A stretch of 54,129 bases of DNA from CAYHZL01 sp964361075. Its GTDB lineage: Bacteria > Bacteroidota > Ignavibacteria > UBA10030 > UBA8401. The DNA lies in NCBI GenBank assembly GCA_964361075.1, contig CAYHZL010000003.1, positions 1 through 54,129 on the forward strand, read 5' to 3'. Of this stretch, positions 8,180 through 17,845 are shown one piece after another (position 1 is the stretch's first letter; every line of letters begins with the position of its first letter). Below the pieces are notes generated by a model, which saw only the letters and a program-made list of their open reading frames with translations, did not search any database and was not told where the DNA came from. The position numbers and the translations under genes are program-made.

Positions 8180-9817
8180 TCAAAGTCGAACTATTTGATG
8201 CTCGAATCTATCAATTTCAATTTCAGTGAGCAGCCATTTCACAAAATCAGGACCGTATTTATTCATGAAATGCATAATATTAAATTCGCGTTCCTGAAAA
8301 TTTTCATTCGGAAAAATATTGTTTGCTGCTTTTTGAATTTGTTTTAAAGAGACATCTTGTTTTTGCTGTTGAGCTTTTTGTGCTTTCTCTTTCAGCATTT
8401 GTAAATGCGATTCAAATTTGGAAAGTGTCCCATCCACAGTGCCGCTTAATGTCGGATCAACTTGTTGAATGCCAAAGCGAGCTTCATTAATTGCTTCACG
8501 AATTTTTGTTTGCAATGATTCAAAAAGCGCATCAACTTTTACTTCCGAAACTTGTTCAGAAATTTTTGATAGTAATGGTTCAATGTCATTGAATAATTCA
8601 AGCAATTCAATTTGATACTTTTCAGCAACCTTGTTGACTTTATCTTCAAGAACAGTAACGCTTGCGCGCGGATAAATAATCGGCATAGCAACATTATAAT
8701 ATTCGTATACAGGTTTTAGCTGAGCGAAGTAGGCGACCTCTGCCGGTCCGCCGACGTATGCAACAGTTGGAAGCAGCGTATCTTGACAAATTGAACGAAG
8801 CACAACGTTGGGTGAAAACACTTCCGGCGTTTGTTCAACCATGGCAAGCAATTCATCTTTAACAAATCGTTGTCGCGTATTCTTCAAATAAAAATCTGAT
8901 TCAGCCGGCTCAATTAAGTAGCGTCCGTTTTTGTGAAAGAGAAAAAGATTCAGCGCCTTTGCCTTAATTTGTGCGTGGTAATGCTCTTCCAGTTCCGCAC
9001 TTTTTTCAATCACTAATTTGGATGTATGGGAGACAGACTGAATTTCTTTTGCAAAAACGGGTTGTAAGAATTTTTTAAGTTCACTATTATTTGAGTTGAT
9101 AAAAATAATACCCGTATCTTCAAACAGATGATTCATCAATCCGCTGAATGCCGTGAGAAGAGAGACTCCTGGTTTATAGTATCCTTTGAAAAATTCAAGA
9201 AGTTGAGGAGTGTATTCTGTTTTTTGAATCGTTGAATCTAACGATGCAAAAACAGAATCTATATGTTGATCAATAACGATGCTGCCTGTTGCACCAAGAT
9301 TTTTTTCAAACGGTTTGCCATCTAACAAGTATTCAATTTTGGTTAACTCGTTGGCAGTATTGAGAAGTGTGATATTATTGATCTCATTGAAATCATGATC
9401 TTCACCTTCGAGCCAAAAAATTGGTACAAAATTATAATCAGAAAAATCTTTTGAAAGTTGCTTGGCAAGTTTAATGGCGGTGATCGTTTTGTAAATGGTA
9501 TACAACGGTCCTGTAAAAATCCCTAACTGTTGTCCTGTTACAACTGCAAAAGTATTTTCATTATATAACAAGTCAATATTGGCGAGAGTCTTAACGCCGC
9601 AGTGAATTTCTTTGTTTTGTTCCAGCAATACGCGCACAAGGGAAGAACGGTTTATAGATTTTTTTTGTACAGCGTTAATTACTTTTTCCCAGTCTTCTTT
9701 TTTGCGGTAATCTCCGGCGTAATGCTCTGAAACCTTTTCAAAAGAATTAAGGTAGTCGCAGTATAGTTGTGTTACTAATTCGTCTTGTTGAAAATGTTGG
9801 TAGTTAATCCAATTCAT
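8180..9817 (-). CDS. bshC: Bacillithiol biosynthesis cysteine-adding enzyme
   Basis: BshC joins cysteine to glucosaminyl-malate in the last step of bacillithiol synthesis, in the cytoplasm. The 545-residue length fits the family. Recognisable blocks are VTGQQLGIFTGPLYTIYKT near residue 95, FWLEGEDHDFNEIN near 135, GGPAEVAYFAQLKPVY near 355 and a coiled coil at about 400-490 (Rossmann core followed by the helical arm of this family). It stands alone, facing away from the YqeY operon; BshA and BshB are not in this window. It ends against a shared terminator. Confidence 0.9.
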   Translation of the reverse strand: MNWINYQHFQQDELVTQLYCDYLNSFEKVSEHYAGDYRKKEDWEKVINAVQKKSINRSSLVRVLLEQNKEIHCGVKTLANIDLLYNENTFAVVTGQQLGIFTGPLYTIYKTITAIKLAKQLSKDFSDYNFVPIFWLEGEDHDFNEINNITLLNTANELTKIEYLLDGKPFEKNLGATGSIVIDQHIDSVFASLDSTIQKTEYTPQLLEFFKGYYKPGVSLLTAFSGLMNHLFEDTGIIFINSNNSELKKFLQPVFAKEIQSVSHTSKLVIEKSAELEEHYHAQIKAKALNLFLFHKNGRYLIEPAESDFYLKNTRQRFVKDELLAMVEQTPEVFSPNVVLRSICQDTLLPTVAYVGGPAEVAYFAQLKPVYEYYNVAMPIIYPRASVTVLEDKVNKVAEKYQIELLELFNDIEPLLSKISEQVSEVKVDALFESLQTKIREAINEARFGIQQVDPTLSGTVDGTLSKFESHLQMLKEKAQKAQQQKQDVSLKQIQKAANNIFPNENFQEREFNIMHFMNKYGPDFVKWLLTEIEIDRFEHQIVRL

Positions 9818-9964
9818 CGGTTTTAAAAATTAATGGAAAGAAAAACTTTTTGATGAATATACAAGCTAATGTTGCGAGATGCAATTGTTTACAGATTGAT
9901 TTTAGCACGGTGATGTAATATATTAAAAGAAAAAAGGTGACTACTCAGATTGAGGAAAATCTTT

Positions 9965-10172
9965 GCCACAGATTCACAGATTAGACTTATAAACTGATGT
10001 TACGCACGTTGGGAAAATGCCTAAAACATTAAGGTCGTCATGCCCGAATGCTTTAATCGGGCATCCATTATGTAGATTCCCGCTAAAAACATGCGGGAAT
10101 GACGGTTGGTTTTTCATCTTTGCGTAACGTGAGTTATAAAAATTTTTACGTGAAAATCTGTACAATCTGTGA
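9965..10172. repeat. CACAGATT-ended palindrome interrupted by another element
   Basis: Left arm GCCACAGATTCACAGATT (9965-9982); right arm is the inverted AATCTGTACAATCTGTGAC (to 10172). Removing the inner element (9993-10134) and one copy of its 5-bp duplication leaves about 61 bp, a plausible simple palindromic repeat. Confidence 0.55.
9993..10134. mobile_element. ACTG-ended MITE-like element, copy 1
   Basis: This 142-bp element begins ACTGATGTTACGCA and ends TGCGTAACGTGAGT (inverted match with two differences). It is flanked by the 5-bp direct repeat TATAA (9988-9992 and 10135-10139). The core carries ATGCCCGA ... TCGGGCAT and the 31-bp palindrome AGATTCCCGC ... GCGGGAATGACG at 10074-10104, also found at 31384-31414. 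Confidence 0.75.
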
Positions 10173-10253
10173 CATAAAAAATTATGCTGTGTATTTACGA
10201 AAAAAGAATTCAATGAATGGTTACATTATAAACTTATTTGGCAAGGTATAAAT

Positions 10254-10700
10254 ATGGGATTGAAAGAAAAAGTAAATGAAGATTTAAGGAACTCGATGAA
10301 GTCCGGCAATAAACTACGAACCGAAACATTGCGCATGTTACGCGCACAAGTTATTGAATTTGACAAACGTGGGTTAGATCGTGAGATGAACGAAGAAGAT
10401 GATATGACAATTTTACTTTCTGCTGTTAAGAAACGGAAAGAATCTATTGAGCAATACCAAAAAGCAGGTCGCGCTGAATTAGTTGATGCCGAAACGAAAG
10501 AGATAGAAATTATTTCCGAATATTTGCCGAAGCAACTTTCACGCGATGAAGCTGAAAGCATTATTGCAAAAATTATCGGGCAAAGTGGTGCAGCATCTGC
10601 AAAAGATTTTGGCACAGTAATGCCTTTGGTAATGAAAGAACTGAAAGGCAAAATTGACGGCAAACTTATCAGTGAAATTGTTAAACAAAAATTAGGATAA
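10254..10700 (+). CDS. GatB/YqeY domain protein
   Basis: This 148-residue protein is related to the tRNA-binding C-terminal domain of the amidotransferase subunit GatB. The N-terminal helical domain (LKEKVNEDL, TLRMLRAQV) and the C-terminal YqeY part (SEYLPKQLSRDEAE ... AKDFGTVMPLVMKELKGK.DG) are both complete. The exact role of free-standing YqeY proteins is not established; tRNA-linked housekeeping is usually assumed. It is the first gene of a plus-strand series and ends five bases before the CvpA gene. Confidence 0.9.
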   Translation: MGLKEKVNEDLRNSMKSGNKLRTETLRMLRAQVIEFDKRGLDREMNEEDDMTILLSAVKKRKESIEQYQKAGRAELVDAETKEIEIISEYLPKQLSRDEAESIIAKIIGQSGAASAKDFGTVMPLVMKELKGKIDGKLISEIVKQKLG

Positions 10701-10705
10701 GTTTC

Positions 10706-11241
10706 ATGAGCACTGCTGATATTATATTAGGCATTATCCTGATTGTCTTCATGTATAATGGTTGGAAAAATGGACTTATAAAAAAAATTATTAGTCTTAT
10801 TTTTCTTGTTATTTCATTTTTATGCGCAACAAAATTCGGCGCCAGTGTTGGCGAAATGCTGTTTGTTCCGCTTGGTATATCACCGGGACTTGCAACAGTA
10901 TTTTCTTTTTTTACGATTGTTTTAGTTGTGATGATTGGTCAGGCATTGCTGTATAAAATATTTATCAAAGAATTGGTCGAAGGGTTATGGAATAAAATCG
11001 GCGGCGTACTTGTTGGAATTGTTGAAGGAGGATTGTTGATCAGTATGACACTCATTTTTTTGGGAGTCTATTTACATATTCCTTCCGAAGAAACACGTGG
11101 ACAATCAATACTTTATAAGCCGCTCAAAAATTTTGGACCAACAATGTACGATGCCGTTAATACATTTTTACCGGAATCGGAAGATTTTTATCAAGAATTA
11201 TTTAAATCGTTACAGCAAAAAAATAATAAAAATGATTCCAA
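10706..11241 (+). CDS. CvpA family membrane protein, 3' end lost in an assembly gap
   Basis: About 178 residues are readable. Three to four hydrophobic segments (about 5-25, 28-50, 62-85, 105-125) and the opening ADIILGIILIVFMYNGWKNGLIKKI are typical of CvpA-type proteins, named after colicin V production; their true role is uncertain. The frame runs into ten N at 11242-11251 and continues by chance into MutS2, so the apparent long fusion is an artefact. The C-terminus is probably only a few residues from the gap, as the readable part is already near full family length. Confidence 0.75.
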
Positions 11242-11251
11242 NNNNNNNNNN
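11242..11251. other. Assembly gap (10 N)
   Basis: Ten unresolved bases join the CvpA gene to mutS2. A run of exactly ten is a common placeholder for a gap of unknown size, so missing sequence cannot be excluded. The mutS2 start at 11258 looks complete, so the loss mainly affects the end of CvpA and the intergenic gap. Confidence 0.95.
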
Positions 11252-11257
11252 AGTCGC

Positions 11258-13612
11258 ATGGAATCTTTCCACAAAGCAGTTGAAAAATTAGACTTCAATA
11301 AAATACTGCACCGCATTCAATTTTACGCATCATCGGATCTTGGCAAAGAAGCTGTTGAATTACTGGAACCCTGCTCCGACATTCAAAAAATTTCAACCGA
11401 CCTTTCTATTACTTCTGAAATAAAGCGAATACTTGAAAGCGAGCAATCATTTCCAATCGATGGAATTAAAGACATTCGTGCAGCGCTTCAACAGGCAACC
11501 ATAGCGAATAATATTATCTCTTCAATAGATTTTCTTGCCATCGCATCAACATTGCAAGCGTCTCGTGTAATTAAAAGCTATGTCTTAAAAAGGAAAGAAT
11601 ACTATCTTGAACTCGTCTCGCTTTGTTCCGGGTTGGAGGAGAATAAAATTCTTGAGTTCAATATCAATCAAGCTATCGATGAAAATGCTCAAGTTAAAGA
11701 CAGTGCGAGCAAAGAGTTAAAACAGATACGTCAAAATATAGTTACTCAACATCTGCAGTTAAGAAAAAGTCTAGAGAGAATTTTGAAGGCAGTTTCTGAA
11801 AAAGGTTTTGCTCAAGATGAAATTATAACGACTCGTGAAGGCCGATTAGTTATTCCGGTGAAGAGTGAACAGAAATTTAAGGTAGAAGGTTTTATTCATA
11901 GCGCTTCAGCAAGCGGACAAACGGTATTTATTGAACCGGCAGAGACGCTGGCAATGAACAATGCTCTGTATGAATTATACTTCAAAGAAAAACGAGAGAT
12001 AGAAAAAATCCTTCGCGCGCTCACAGCGCAAGTCAGTGAATTTATGCTACCACTTTTATCAACATTATCCATTTTACAATTGATAGATTTGGCATTTGCC
12101 AAGGCTCGGTATTCAATTGAGATCAAAGGAAATAAACCGTTTCTCAAAGAAACAGGTGCGCTCAAAATTTTACAAGCACGCCATCCAATATTGTTGCTTC
12201 GGCATAAAAGGGAAGAGGTTGTTCCTTTCGATTTAGAAATTGGTTCCAAGTTTTATACATTGCTTATTACCGGACCTAATGCAGGCGGGAAAACAGTTGC
12301 GTTAAAAACTGTCGGATTGTTATCGCTGATGTTGCAATCCGGCATTCACATTCCCGCGTCGCCCGATTCCGAATTTCCAATTTTCGAATCCATCTTCGTA
12401 AACATTGGCGACAACCAATCGATAGAAAATGATTTGAGTACGTATAGTTCGCAGATATTACAATTAAAACTTCTCGTTGAACAAGCCAATGCAAAAAGTT
12501 TAGTCTTGATTGATGAAATTGGTGCCGGAACAGATCCCAGCGAAGGGGGAGCAATTGCGTCGTCGGTGTTGCTTCATCTTACACAACGTGCTGCAATTTG
12601 CATTGCCACAACACATCATGTTGCATTAAAAGCATTTGCACATGAAACGCCGGAAATGGAAAATGGTGCAATGGAATTTGATCAAGCGACGCTTCTGCCT
12701 ACGTACAGATTTAGATTAGGAATTCCGGGAAGTAGTTATGCACTTGAAATTGCCCAACGACTCGGTTTGCCGGCAAATATAATTGAATATGCGCGAACCA
12801 TGTTGGGTGAACAAAAATCGAAATTAGAAAAATTGATTTTGAACTTAGAGTTTCGCTCTCAAGATCTCGAGTCTAAGCTTCAGATACTTGAGTCAGATAT
12901 ATTGAAAAATAAAGACCTAACAAGTTTATACGAAACAAAAATAAAGGCGTTAAATACTGATTTGAAAACTGCGAGAGCCAAGGCATTTTCTGAAATGAAA
13001 GAGCTTATTGAAAAATCAAATGCGACTATTGAACGAACAGTGCGCGAGATAAAAGAAAGTCACGCAGATAAAATTATAGTTAAACATGCAAAACAGACAA
13101 TTGCGAACATCGAAAAAGAAATTAATCAACTCAAGTATCAATCAGAAGATAATCAAAAATCTGAAATAGAAAATATTACTATCTCTGTTGGTAGTTTGGT
13201 TATGTTAAAAACAGGATCGCAAGTAGGAAAAGTGTTGTCTCTTCCCGACTCTAACGGATACCTGCAAGTTGCTTTCAATACAATAAAGTTAAAGGTTCAC
13301 AGCAATGATATTCGAACGATAGTCGAAGAAAAAAAGGATTTAATTTCTGTCGCAATTTTTGCAAAAACTGCTACACGCGAAATTGATGTGCGTGGTTTGT
13401 ACGGCGATGAAGCCATTGAGATTGTAGATAAATTTCTAGATGATGCCACACTTACCGGTTTGCATCAAGTCGAAATAATTCATGGCAAAGGAACGGGCGC
13501 ATTACGAAAACGAATCGAAAGCTTTCTTAGTACGGATAGCAGAATTAAACACTATCGGATTGGCGAATGGAATGAAGGCGGAACAGGTGTTACAATTGTT
13601 GAAATAGCATGA
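11258..13612 (+). CDS. mutS2: MutS2 family ATPase/endonuclease
   Basis: This 784-residue MutS2, normal for the family, has a core and lever region (1 to about 320), Walker A GPNAGGKT at 339-346, Walker B LVLIDE with the acidic pair at about 419-420, then GAGTDPSEG and TTHH. A long coiled coil spans about 515-640. The C-terminal Smr nuclease domain starts near 707 (DVRGLYGDEA, HGKGTGALR). MutS2 proteins lack the mismatch-reading domain; they act in suppression of recombination and, in Bacillus, in rescue of collided ribosomes. The start is the ATG at 11258, just after the assembly gap. Its TGA overlaps the next gene's ATG, indicating translational coupling. Confidence 0.92.
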   Translation: MESFHKAVEKLDFNKILHRIQFYASSDLGKEAVELLEPCSDIQKISTDLSITSEIKRILESEQSFPIDGIKDIRAALQQATIANNIISSIDFLAIASTLQASRVIKSYVLKRKEYYLELVSLCSGLEENKILEFNINQAIDENAQVKDSASKELKQIRQNIVTQHLQLRKSLERILKAVSEKGFAQDEIITTREGRLVIPVKSEQKFKVEGFIHSASASGQTVFIEPAETLAMNNALYELYFKEKREIEKILRALTAQVSEFMLPLLSTLSILQLIDLAFAKARYSIEIKGNKPFLKETGALKILQARHPILLLRHKREEVVPFDLEIGSKFYTLLITGPNAGGKTVALKTVGLLSLMLQSGIHIPASPDSEFPIFESIFVNIGDNQSIENDLSTYSSQILQLKLLVEQANAKSLVLIDEIGAGTDPSEGGAIASSVLLHLTQRAAICIATTHHVALKAFAHETPEMENGAMEFDQATLLPTYRFRLGIPGSSYALEIAQRLGLPANIIEYARTMLGEQKSKLEKLILNLEFRSQDLESKLQILESDILKNKDLTSLYETKIKALNTDLKTARAKAFSEMKELIEKSNATIERTVREIKESHADKIIVKHAKQTIANIEKEINQLKYQSEDNQKSEIENITISVGSLVMLKTGSQVGKVLSLPDSNGYLQVAFNTIKLKVHSNDIRTIVEEKKDLISVAIFAKTATREIDVRGLYGDEAIEIVDKFLDDATLTGLHQVEIIHGKGTGALRKRIESFLSTDSRIKHYRIGEWNEGGTGVTIVEIA

Positions 13613-15111
13613 CGGTAGCTTCAAAAAAAATAAAAAAAATTCTTATTGCTAACCGAGGCGAAATAGCTGTACGAATTCAACGAGCAGCAAAGGAAATGGG
13701 AATACAAACTGTTGCAGTGTATTCTGATGTTGATAGAAATGCTCCACATGTTTTATTGTGCGATGAAGCGTATTCGTTAGACGGCATTTCATCGCAAGAG
13801 ACATATCTTAACATCGAAAAAATTTTATCGATAGCTCGACTTTCAGGTACTGATGCCATTCATCCAGGATATGGATTTTTGTCGGAGAAAGCTGCGTTTG
13901 CTTCAGCGGCGCGTAATGCAGGCTTTATTTATATCGGACCTCTGGCAGAGACAGTAAATTTGATGGGAAGCAAAACTGCCGCACGCGAATTGATGATGCA
14001 AAAAAACATTCCGATAATTCCCGGAACAACAAAGGCAGTAAAGAATTATGATGAAGCTTTTCAAGTTATAAATAGAATTGGATTGCCAATTCTCATTAAA
14101 GCTTCTGGTGGCGGAGGCGGAAAAGGAATGAGACGTGTTGACACAATTGATGAATTGGAAAAAGCAATCTTACGTGCACGCAATGAAGCGAACAGTGCAT
14201 TTGCTGATGACAGTGTTTACATCGAAAAATATTTAGAAGCGCCACGCCATATTGAAGTGCAAATTTTAGCTGATGCTCACGGTAATGTTGTTCACCTCGG
14301 GGAACGTGAATGCTCCATTCAGCGTCGCCATCAAAAAGTTATCGAAGAATGTCCAAGCTCGGTGTTGAATGATGAATTGCGCAATGCAATTGGAAGCGTA
14401 GCTGTTGATGTTGCGAAAGCATGCAACTATGTGAATGCCGGAACAGTTGAATTTCTTTTAGATAAAGATAAAAAATTTTATTTCTTGGAAATGAATACAA
14501 GAATTCAGGTTGAACATCCAACAACAGAAATGGTGTATGGAATTGATCTTGTGAAAACACAAATTCGAATTGCTGAAGGAGAGATTCTTCCATATACTCA
14601 AACCGATATTCGTCGTAATGGTCATGCTATTGAATGTCGCATCTACGCTGAAGATAGTAATAATAATTTTGCTCCATCAACAGGTAAAATTATTCACTAC
14701 GCTCCGAGCGAAGGATTAGGTATTAGGAATGATTCAGGAATTCAACTTAATACGACAGTAACGCATTACTACGATCCACTACTCGCAAAACTCATTGTGC
14801 ACGGTGCGAGCAGAGATGAGGCAATTTGTAAAATGAACAGAGCATTGGAAGAATATAAAATTGTCGGTGTTTCAACGACGATACCGTTTTGTATTTTTGT
14901 TTTGCAACACCCAAGTTTTATAAAAGGTGAATTTGATATTCGTTTTGTAGATGAGCATTACCGAGGTAATATCCAAAATTTGAATGAAAAAGAGAAGTTA
15001 GCTATTGCTGTTTTATCGTTAAAACATAAAGAGTTAAATGATGTACGCAAAACAAATTTCAACAATAAAAAAAATATTTCTTCTTGGTCACAAAAAAAAT
15101 ATCACTCATAA
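13609..15111 (+). CDS. accC: Biotin carboxylase subunit of an acyl-CoA carboxylase
   Basis: This subunit carboxylates biotin on the carrier protein using ATP and bicarbonate. All three ATP-grasp parts are present in 500 residues: the N-terminal KILIANRGEIAVRI, HPGYGFLSE, the glycine-rich lid KASGGGGGKGMR, the metal/ATP site FLEMNTRIQVEHPTTE and the C-terminal domain. It overlaps mutS2 by four bases (ATGA) and is followed by its carrier gene. The carboxyltransferase subunit is not in the window, so acetyl-CoA and propionyl-CoA carboxylase cannot be told apart. The short lysine-rich tail after about residue 470 is unlike the classic E. coli protein. Confidence 0.88.
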   Translation: MTVASKKIKKILIANRGEIAVRIQRAAKEMGIQTVAVYSDVDRNAPHVLLCDEAYSLDGISSQETYLNIEKILSIARLSGTDAIHPGYGFLSEKAAFASAARNAGFIYIGPLAETVNLMGSKTAARELMMQKNIPIIPGTTKAVKNYDEAFQVINRIGLPILIKASGGGGGKGMRRVDTIDELEKAILRARNEANSAFADDSVYIEKYLEAPRHIEVQILADAHGNVVHLGERECSIQRRHQKVIEECPSSVLNDELRNAIGSVAVDVAKACNYVNAGTVEFLLDKDKKFYFLEMNTRIQVEHPTTEMVYGIDLVKTQIRIAEGEILPYTQTDIRRNGHAIECRIYAEDSNNNFAPSTGKIIHYAPSEGLGIRNDSGIQLNTTVTHYYDPLLAKLIVHGASRDEAICKMNRALEEYKIVGVSTTIPFCIFVLQHPSFIKGEFDIRFVDEHYRGNIQNLNEKEKLAIAVLSLKHKELNDVRKTNFNNKKNISSWSQKKYHS

Positions 15112-15112
15112 C

Positions 15113-15604
15113 ATGAGAAGTCAATCAGTAGTAGTTCAAGGTGAGACATTCAATTTTTTTCTTGATGAAGAGGAGAATATTTTTTTAAATGGAAAAAAAA
15201 TAGAATATTCTTATACTGAAACGAGCGATTCGGAGATAAACGTAATAATTAATGGGAAGTCGTATTCTTTTTTGGTTGATAAAGAAAAAGGCGAATTTTT
15301 TTATAAAAATAAACCCGTTGATGTTCATCTCATTACAAAAAAGGAGCAGCTACTCAAGTCAATTAACAACTCGGCATCAACTGCTTCACGTAAAACTGAA
15401 ATTAAATCGCCGATGCCCGGGCTTGTTGTAAAAATTGAAAAAAATATCGGTGATAATGTAAGTGTCGGTGATGGTCTCATCATTCTTGAAGCGATGAAAA
15501 TGGAAAACGAAATTAAATCACCAACGGCGGGAATAGTAAAAAAAATATTCGTAATTGAAAAACAAACAGTAGAAAAAAATTCACACTTAATGCTAATCGA
15601 ATAA
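15113..15604 (+). CDS. Biotin carboxyl carrier protein
   Basis: This 163-residue protein carries the biotinyl domain at about 90-163, with the modified lysine in EAMKMENEI. The N-terminal half (about 1-75) is the beta-rich linker domain seen in propionyl-CoA carboxylase-type and related carriers, not the proline/alanine linker of E. coli AccB. The ATG at 15113 lies one base after the stop of the carboxylase gene and is preferred to an upstream ATG at 15038, which would overlap it by 75 bases; neither has a strong ribosome binding site. The partner is the preceding gene. Confidence 0.85.
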   Translation: MRSQSVVVQGETFNFFLDEEENIFLNGKKIEYSYTETSDSEINVIINGKSYSFLVDKEKGEFFYKNKPVDVHLITKKEQLLKSINNSASTASRKTEIKSPMPGLVVKIEKNIGDNVSVGDGLIILEAMKMENEIKSPTAGIVKKIFVIEKQTVEKNSHLMLIE

Positions 15605-15610
15605 ATATTT

Positions 15611-17839
15611 ATGAGTTTATCAAAAGAGTCAGAAGTTAATGTTGCAACAGCAATTAAACACAGTTTAACTGAAGAAGAATACACTAAAATAATTTCCATT
15701 CTTGGACGAATTCCTACCTACACAGAACTCGGCATTTATAGTGTAATGTGGAGCGAGCATTGTAGTTATAAAAATTCTATTGCACTACTAAAAACTCTAC
15801 CACGTACGGGAAAACGTCTTTTGGTTGGCGCCGGAGAAGAGAATGCCGGCTTAGTAGATATCGGTGATGGTTTAGCTGTTGCTTTTAAAATTGAAAGCCA
15901 CAATCATCCGTCAGCAGTAGAGCCATATCAAGGCGCTGCGACAGGCGTAGGTGGCATTATGCGCGATATATTTACAATGGGAGCGCGTCCAATTGCAGGT
16001 CTGAACTCGCTACGGTTTGGTTCTTTAGAAGATGCGAGGACACGTTACTTGTTCAAAGGTGTTGTAAAGGGAATAGGAGACTACGGCAATAGCTTTGGAG
16101 TTCCAACTGTTGCCGGTGAAGTATATTTCGATCCGTGCTATCAATCTAACCCATTAGTTAATGCGATGGGAATTGGAATTGTGAAGCATGGTGAAGTTGC
16201 ATCGGCGATTGCAAAGGGAAAGGGAAATGCCGTGATGATCGTCGGTTCGGCAACAGGCAGAGATGGAATTCATGGTGCGACGTTTGCGTCGGAAGAAATT
16301 TCAGAAGCCTCAGAAGCAAAACGTCCGTCTGTTCAGGTTGGAGATCCATTCACTGAAAAACTTTTGCTTGAAGCTACACTTGAAGTGATTCATGCCGGAC
16401 TTCTTGTTGGCATACAAGATATGGGCGCCGCCGGAATAACTTGTTCAACAATGGAGATGAGTGCAAAGGGCAAATCCGGAATGATTATCGATCTGGATAA
16501 AGTTCCGATACGCGAAGCAAACATGTCTGCGTATGAAATCTTATTGTCTGAATCACAAGAACGAATGTTGCTTGTTTCTAAACCAGGATGCGAAGAGAAA
16601 ATTAAATTAATATTTGAAAAATGGGATTTGCATTGTGTTGAAATCGGAAAAGTTACTGATGATGGCATTGTAAAGATTTTTCATAAAGGAGAATTAAGAG
16701 CCGAGGTTCCTGCTGAAACACTCGTGCTTGGTGGTGGTGCTCCGGTGTATATTCGAGAAACAAAAGAACCGCAATATTTACAAACGACACGTGCATTTGA
16801 TCCTATGTCGCTTCCAGAGTCATCTGATTTAAATCTGGTTGCATTTGATTTATTGAAATCACCCAATATCGCGAGTAAGCGATGGGTGTATGAGCAATAT
16901 GATTCCATGGTGCGCACCAATACAATTCAACAATCATTTTCTGATTCCGCAATAATTAAAATTAAAGGAAGTAATAAATATTTGTCTTCAAAGACAGATT
17001 GTAATAGCCGTTACGTTTATCTTAATCCAAGAAAAGGCGCTGCAATTGCAGTTGCAGAATCAGCACGCAATGTTGTGTGTTCAGGTGGAAAGCCACTTGC
17101 AATTACTAATTGCTTAAATTTTGGCAATCCGTACAAACCGGAAATGTATTGGCAATTCAAGGAAGCAATAGCTGGCATTTCAGAAGCATGTATTGCGTTA
17201 GACACACCGGTAACCGGCGGCAATGTTAGCTTTTACAATGAAAGCCCTGATACGGCTGTGTATCCGACACCAACAATTGGGATGCTCGGACTTATTGAAG
17301 ATAAAAAACACATTACACCTGCAACGTTTCAAAATTCTGGCGATGTAATTGTCTTGCTTGGAAAAATGTGTGGCGATATAAACGGCAGTGAATACTTAAA
17401 TATCATTCATAAGCAAAGTACTGGCGACGCGCCGTATTTTGATATTGCAGAAGAAGTGAATTTACAGAATTGTCTTTTATCCATGATACATAAAGGATTA
17501 GTTATGTCCGCTCACGATGTATCCGAAGGTGGTTTGCTTGTTTCATTATTAGAATCTGCAATGTACAGTAATCAAACTTTAGGTTTTGAAGTGCAAATAG
17601 AAGGTAGACTTCGTAAAGATTTTTTATTGTATGGTGAAGAACAATCGAGAGTTGTCATATCATCGAAACGAGAATCGCTGACAGAAATAAAAAAATATTG
17701 CGATAATCATAAAGTTGATATGGCAGTATTAGGCGAAACAAATCTATCAGGCAATGCTAAAATAAATAATTGGATTAATATTGACGTGGGCGAGGCAAGG
17801 AAAGAACACTACAATGCAATATCACTTACAATGTCGTAA
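15611..17839 (+). CDS. purL: Phosphoribosylformylglycinamidine synthase subunit PurL
   Basis: PurL is the catalytic subunit of the fourth step of purine synthesis, converting FGAR to FGAM with ATP and ammonia. At 742 residues it is the small form, which needs separate PurS and PurQ subunits (not in the window). Motifs seen are MWSEHCSYKNS near residue 38, KIESHNHPSAVEPYQGAATGVGG near 96, GDPFTEKLLLEA, QDMGAAGITCSTMEM and the second-half repeat SAHDVSEGGLLVSL. It starts seven bases after the biotin carrier gene, with which it has no pathway link. It converges on the Rieske gene. Confidence 0.95.
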   Translation: MSLSKESEVNVATAIKHSLTEEEYTKIISILGRIPTYTELGIYSVMWSEHCSYKNSIALLKTLPRTGKRLLVGAGEENAGLVDIGDGLAVAFKIESHNHPSAVEPYQGAATGVGGIMRDIFTMGARPIAGLNSLRFGSLEDARTRYLFKGVVKGIGDYGNSFGVPTVAGEVYFDPCYQSNPLVNAMGIGIVKHGEVASAIAKGKGNAVMIVGSATGRDGIHGATFASEEISEASEAKRPSVQVGDPFTEKLLLEATLEVIHAGLLVGIQDMGAAGITCSTMEMSAKGKSGMIIDLDKVPIREANMSAYEILLSESQERMLLVSKPGCEEKIKLIFEKWDLHCVEIGKVTDDGIVKIFHKGELRAEVPAETLVLGGGAPVYIRETKEPQYLQTTRAFDPMSLPESSDLNLVAFDLLKSPNIASKRWVYEQYDSMVRTNTIQQSFSDSAIIKIKGSNKYLSSKTDCNSRYVYLNPRKGAAIAVAESARNVVCSGGKPLAITNCLNFGNPYKPEMYWQFKEAIAGISEACIALDTPVTGGNVSFYNESPDTAVYPTPTIGMLGLIEDKKHITPATFQNSGDVIVLLGKMCGDINGSEYLNIIHKQSTGDAPYFDIAEEVNLQNCLLSMIHKGLVMSAHDVSEGGLLVSLLESAMYSNQTLGFEVQIEGRLRKDFLLYGEEQSRVVISSKRESLTEIKKYCDNHKVDMAVLGETNLSGNAKINNWINIDVGEARKEHYNAISLTMS

Positions 17840-17845
17840 CAATAA

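Larger units (their letters stand above)
9818..10253. other. Gene-free 436-bp region holding nested repeats
   Basis: No credible gene lies between bshC and the YqeY gene, which diverge here, so promoters for both must be inside. From 9965 to 10172 it holds an outer palindromic repeat interrupted by an ACTG-ended element. A stretch at about 9938-9951 (GTGACTACTCAG) resembles the left end of the GTAA-ended elements at 51099 and 52262 and may be a remnant. Confidence 0.6.

Noticed and set aside
10706..13612. A single 968-residue CvpA-MutS2 fusion protein
   Set aside because: The join runs through ten N; each half has the normal length and ends of its own family.
15038..15112. N-terminal extension of the biotin carrier protein
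   Set aside because: It overlaps the carboxylase gene by 75 bases, and the ATG one base after the carboxylase stop gives a normal protein.
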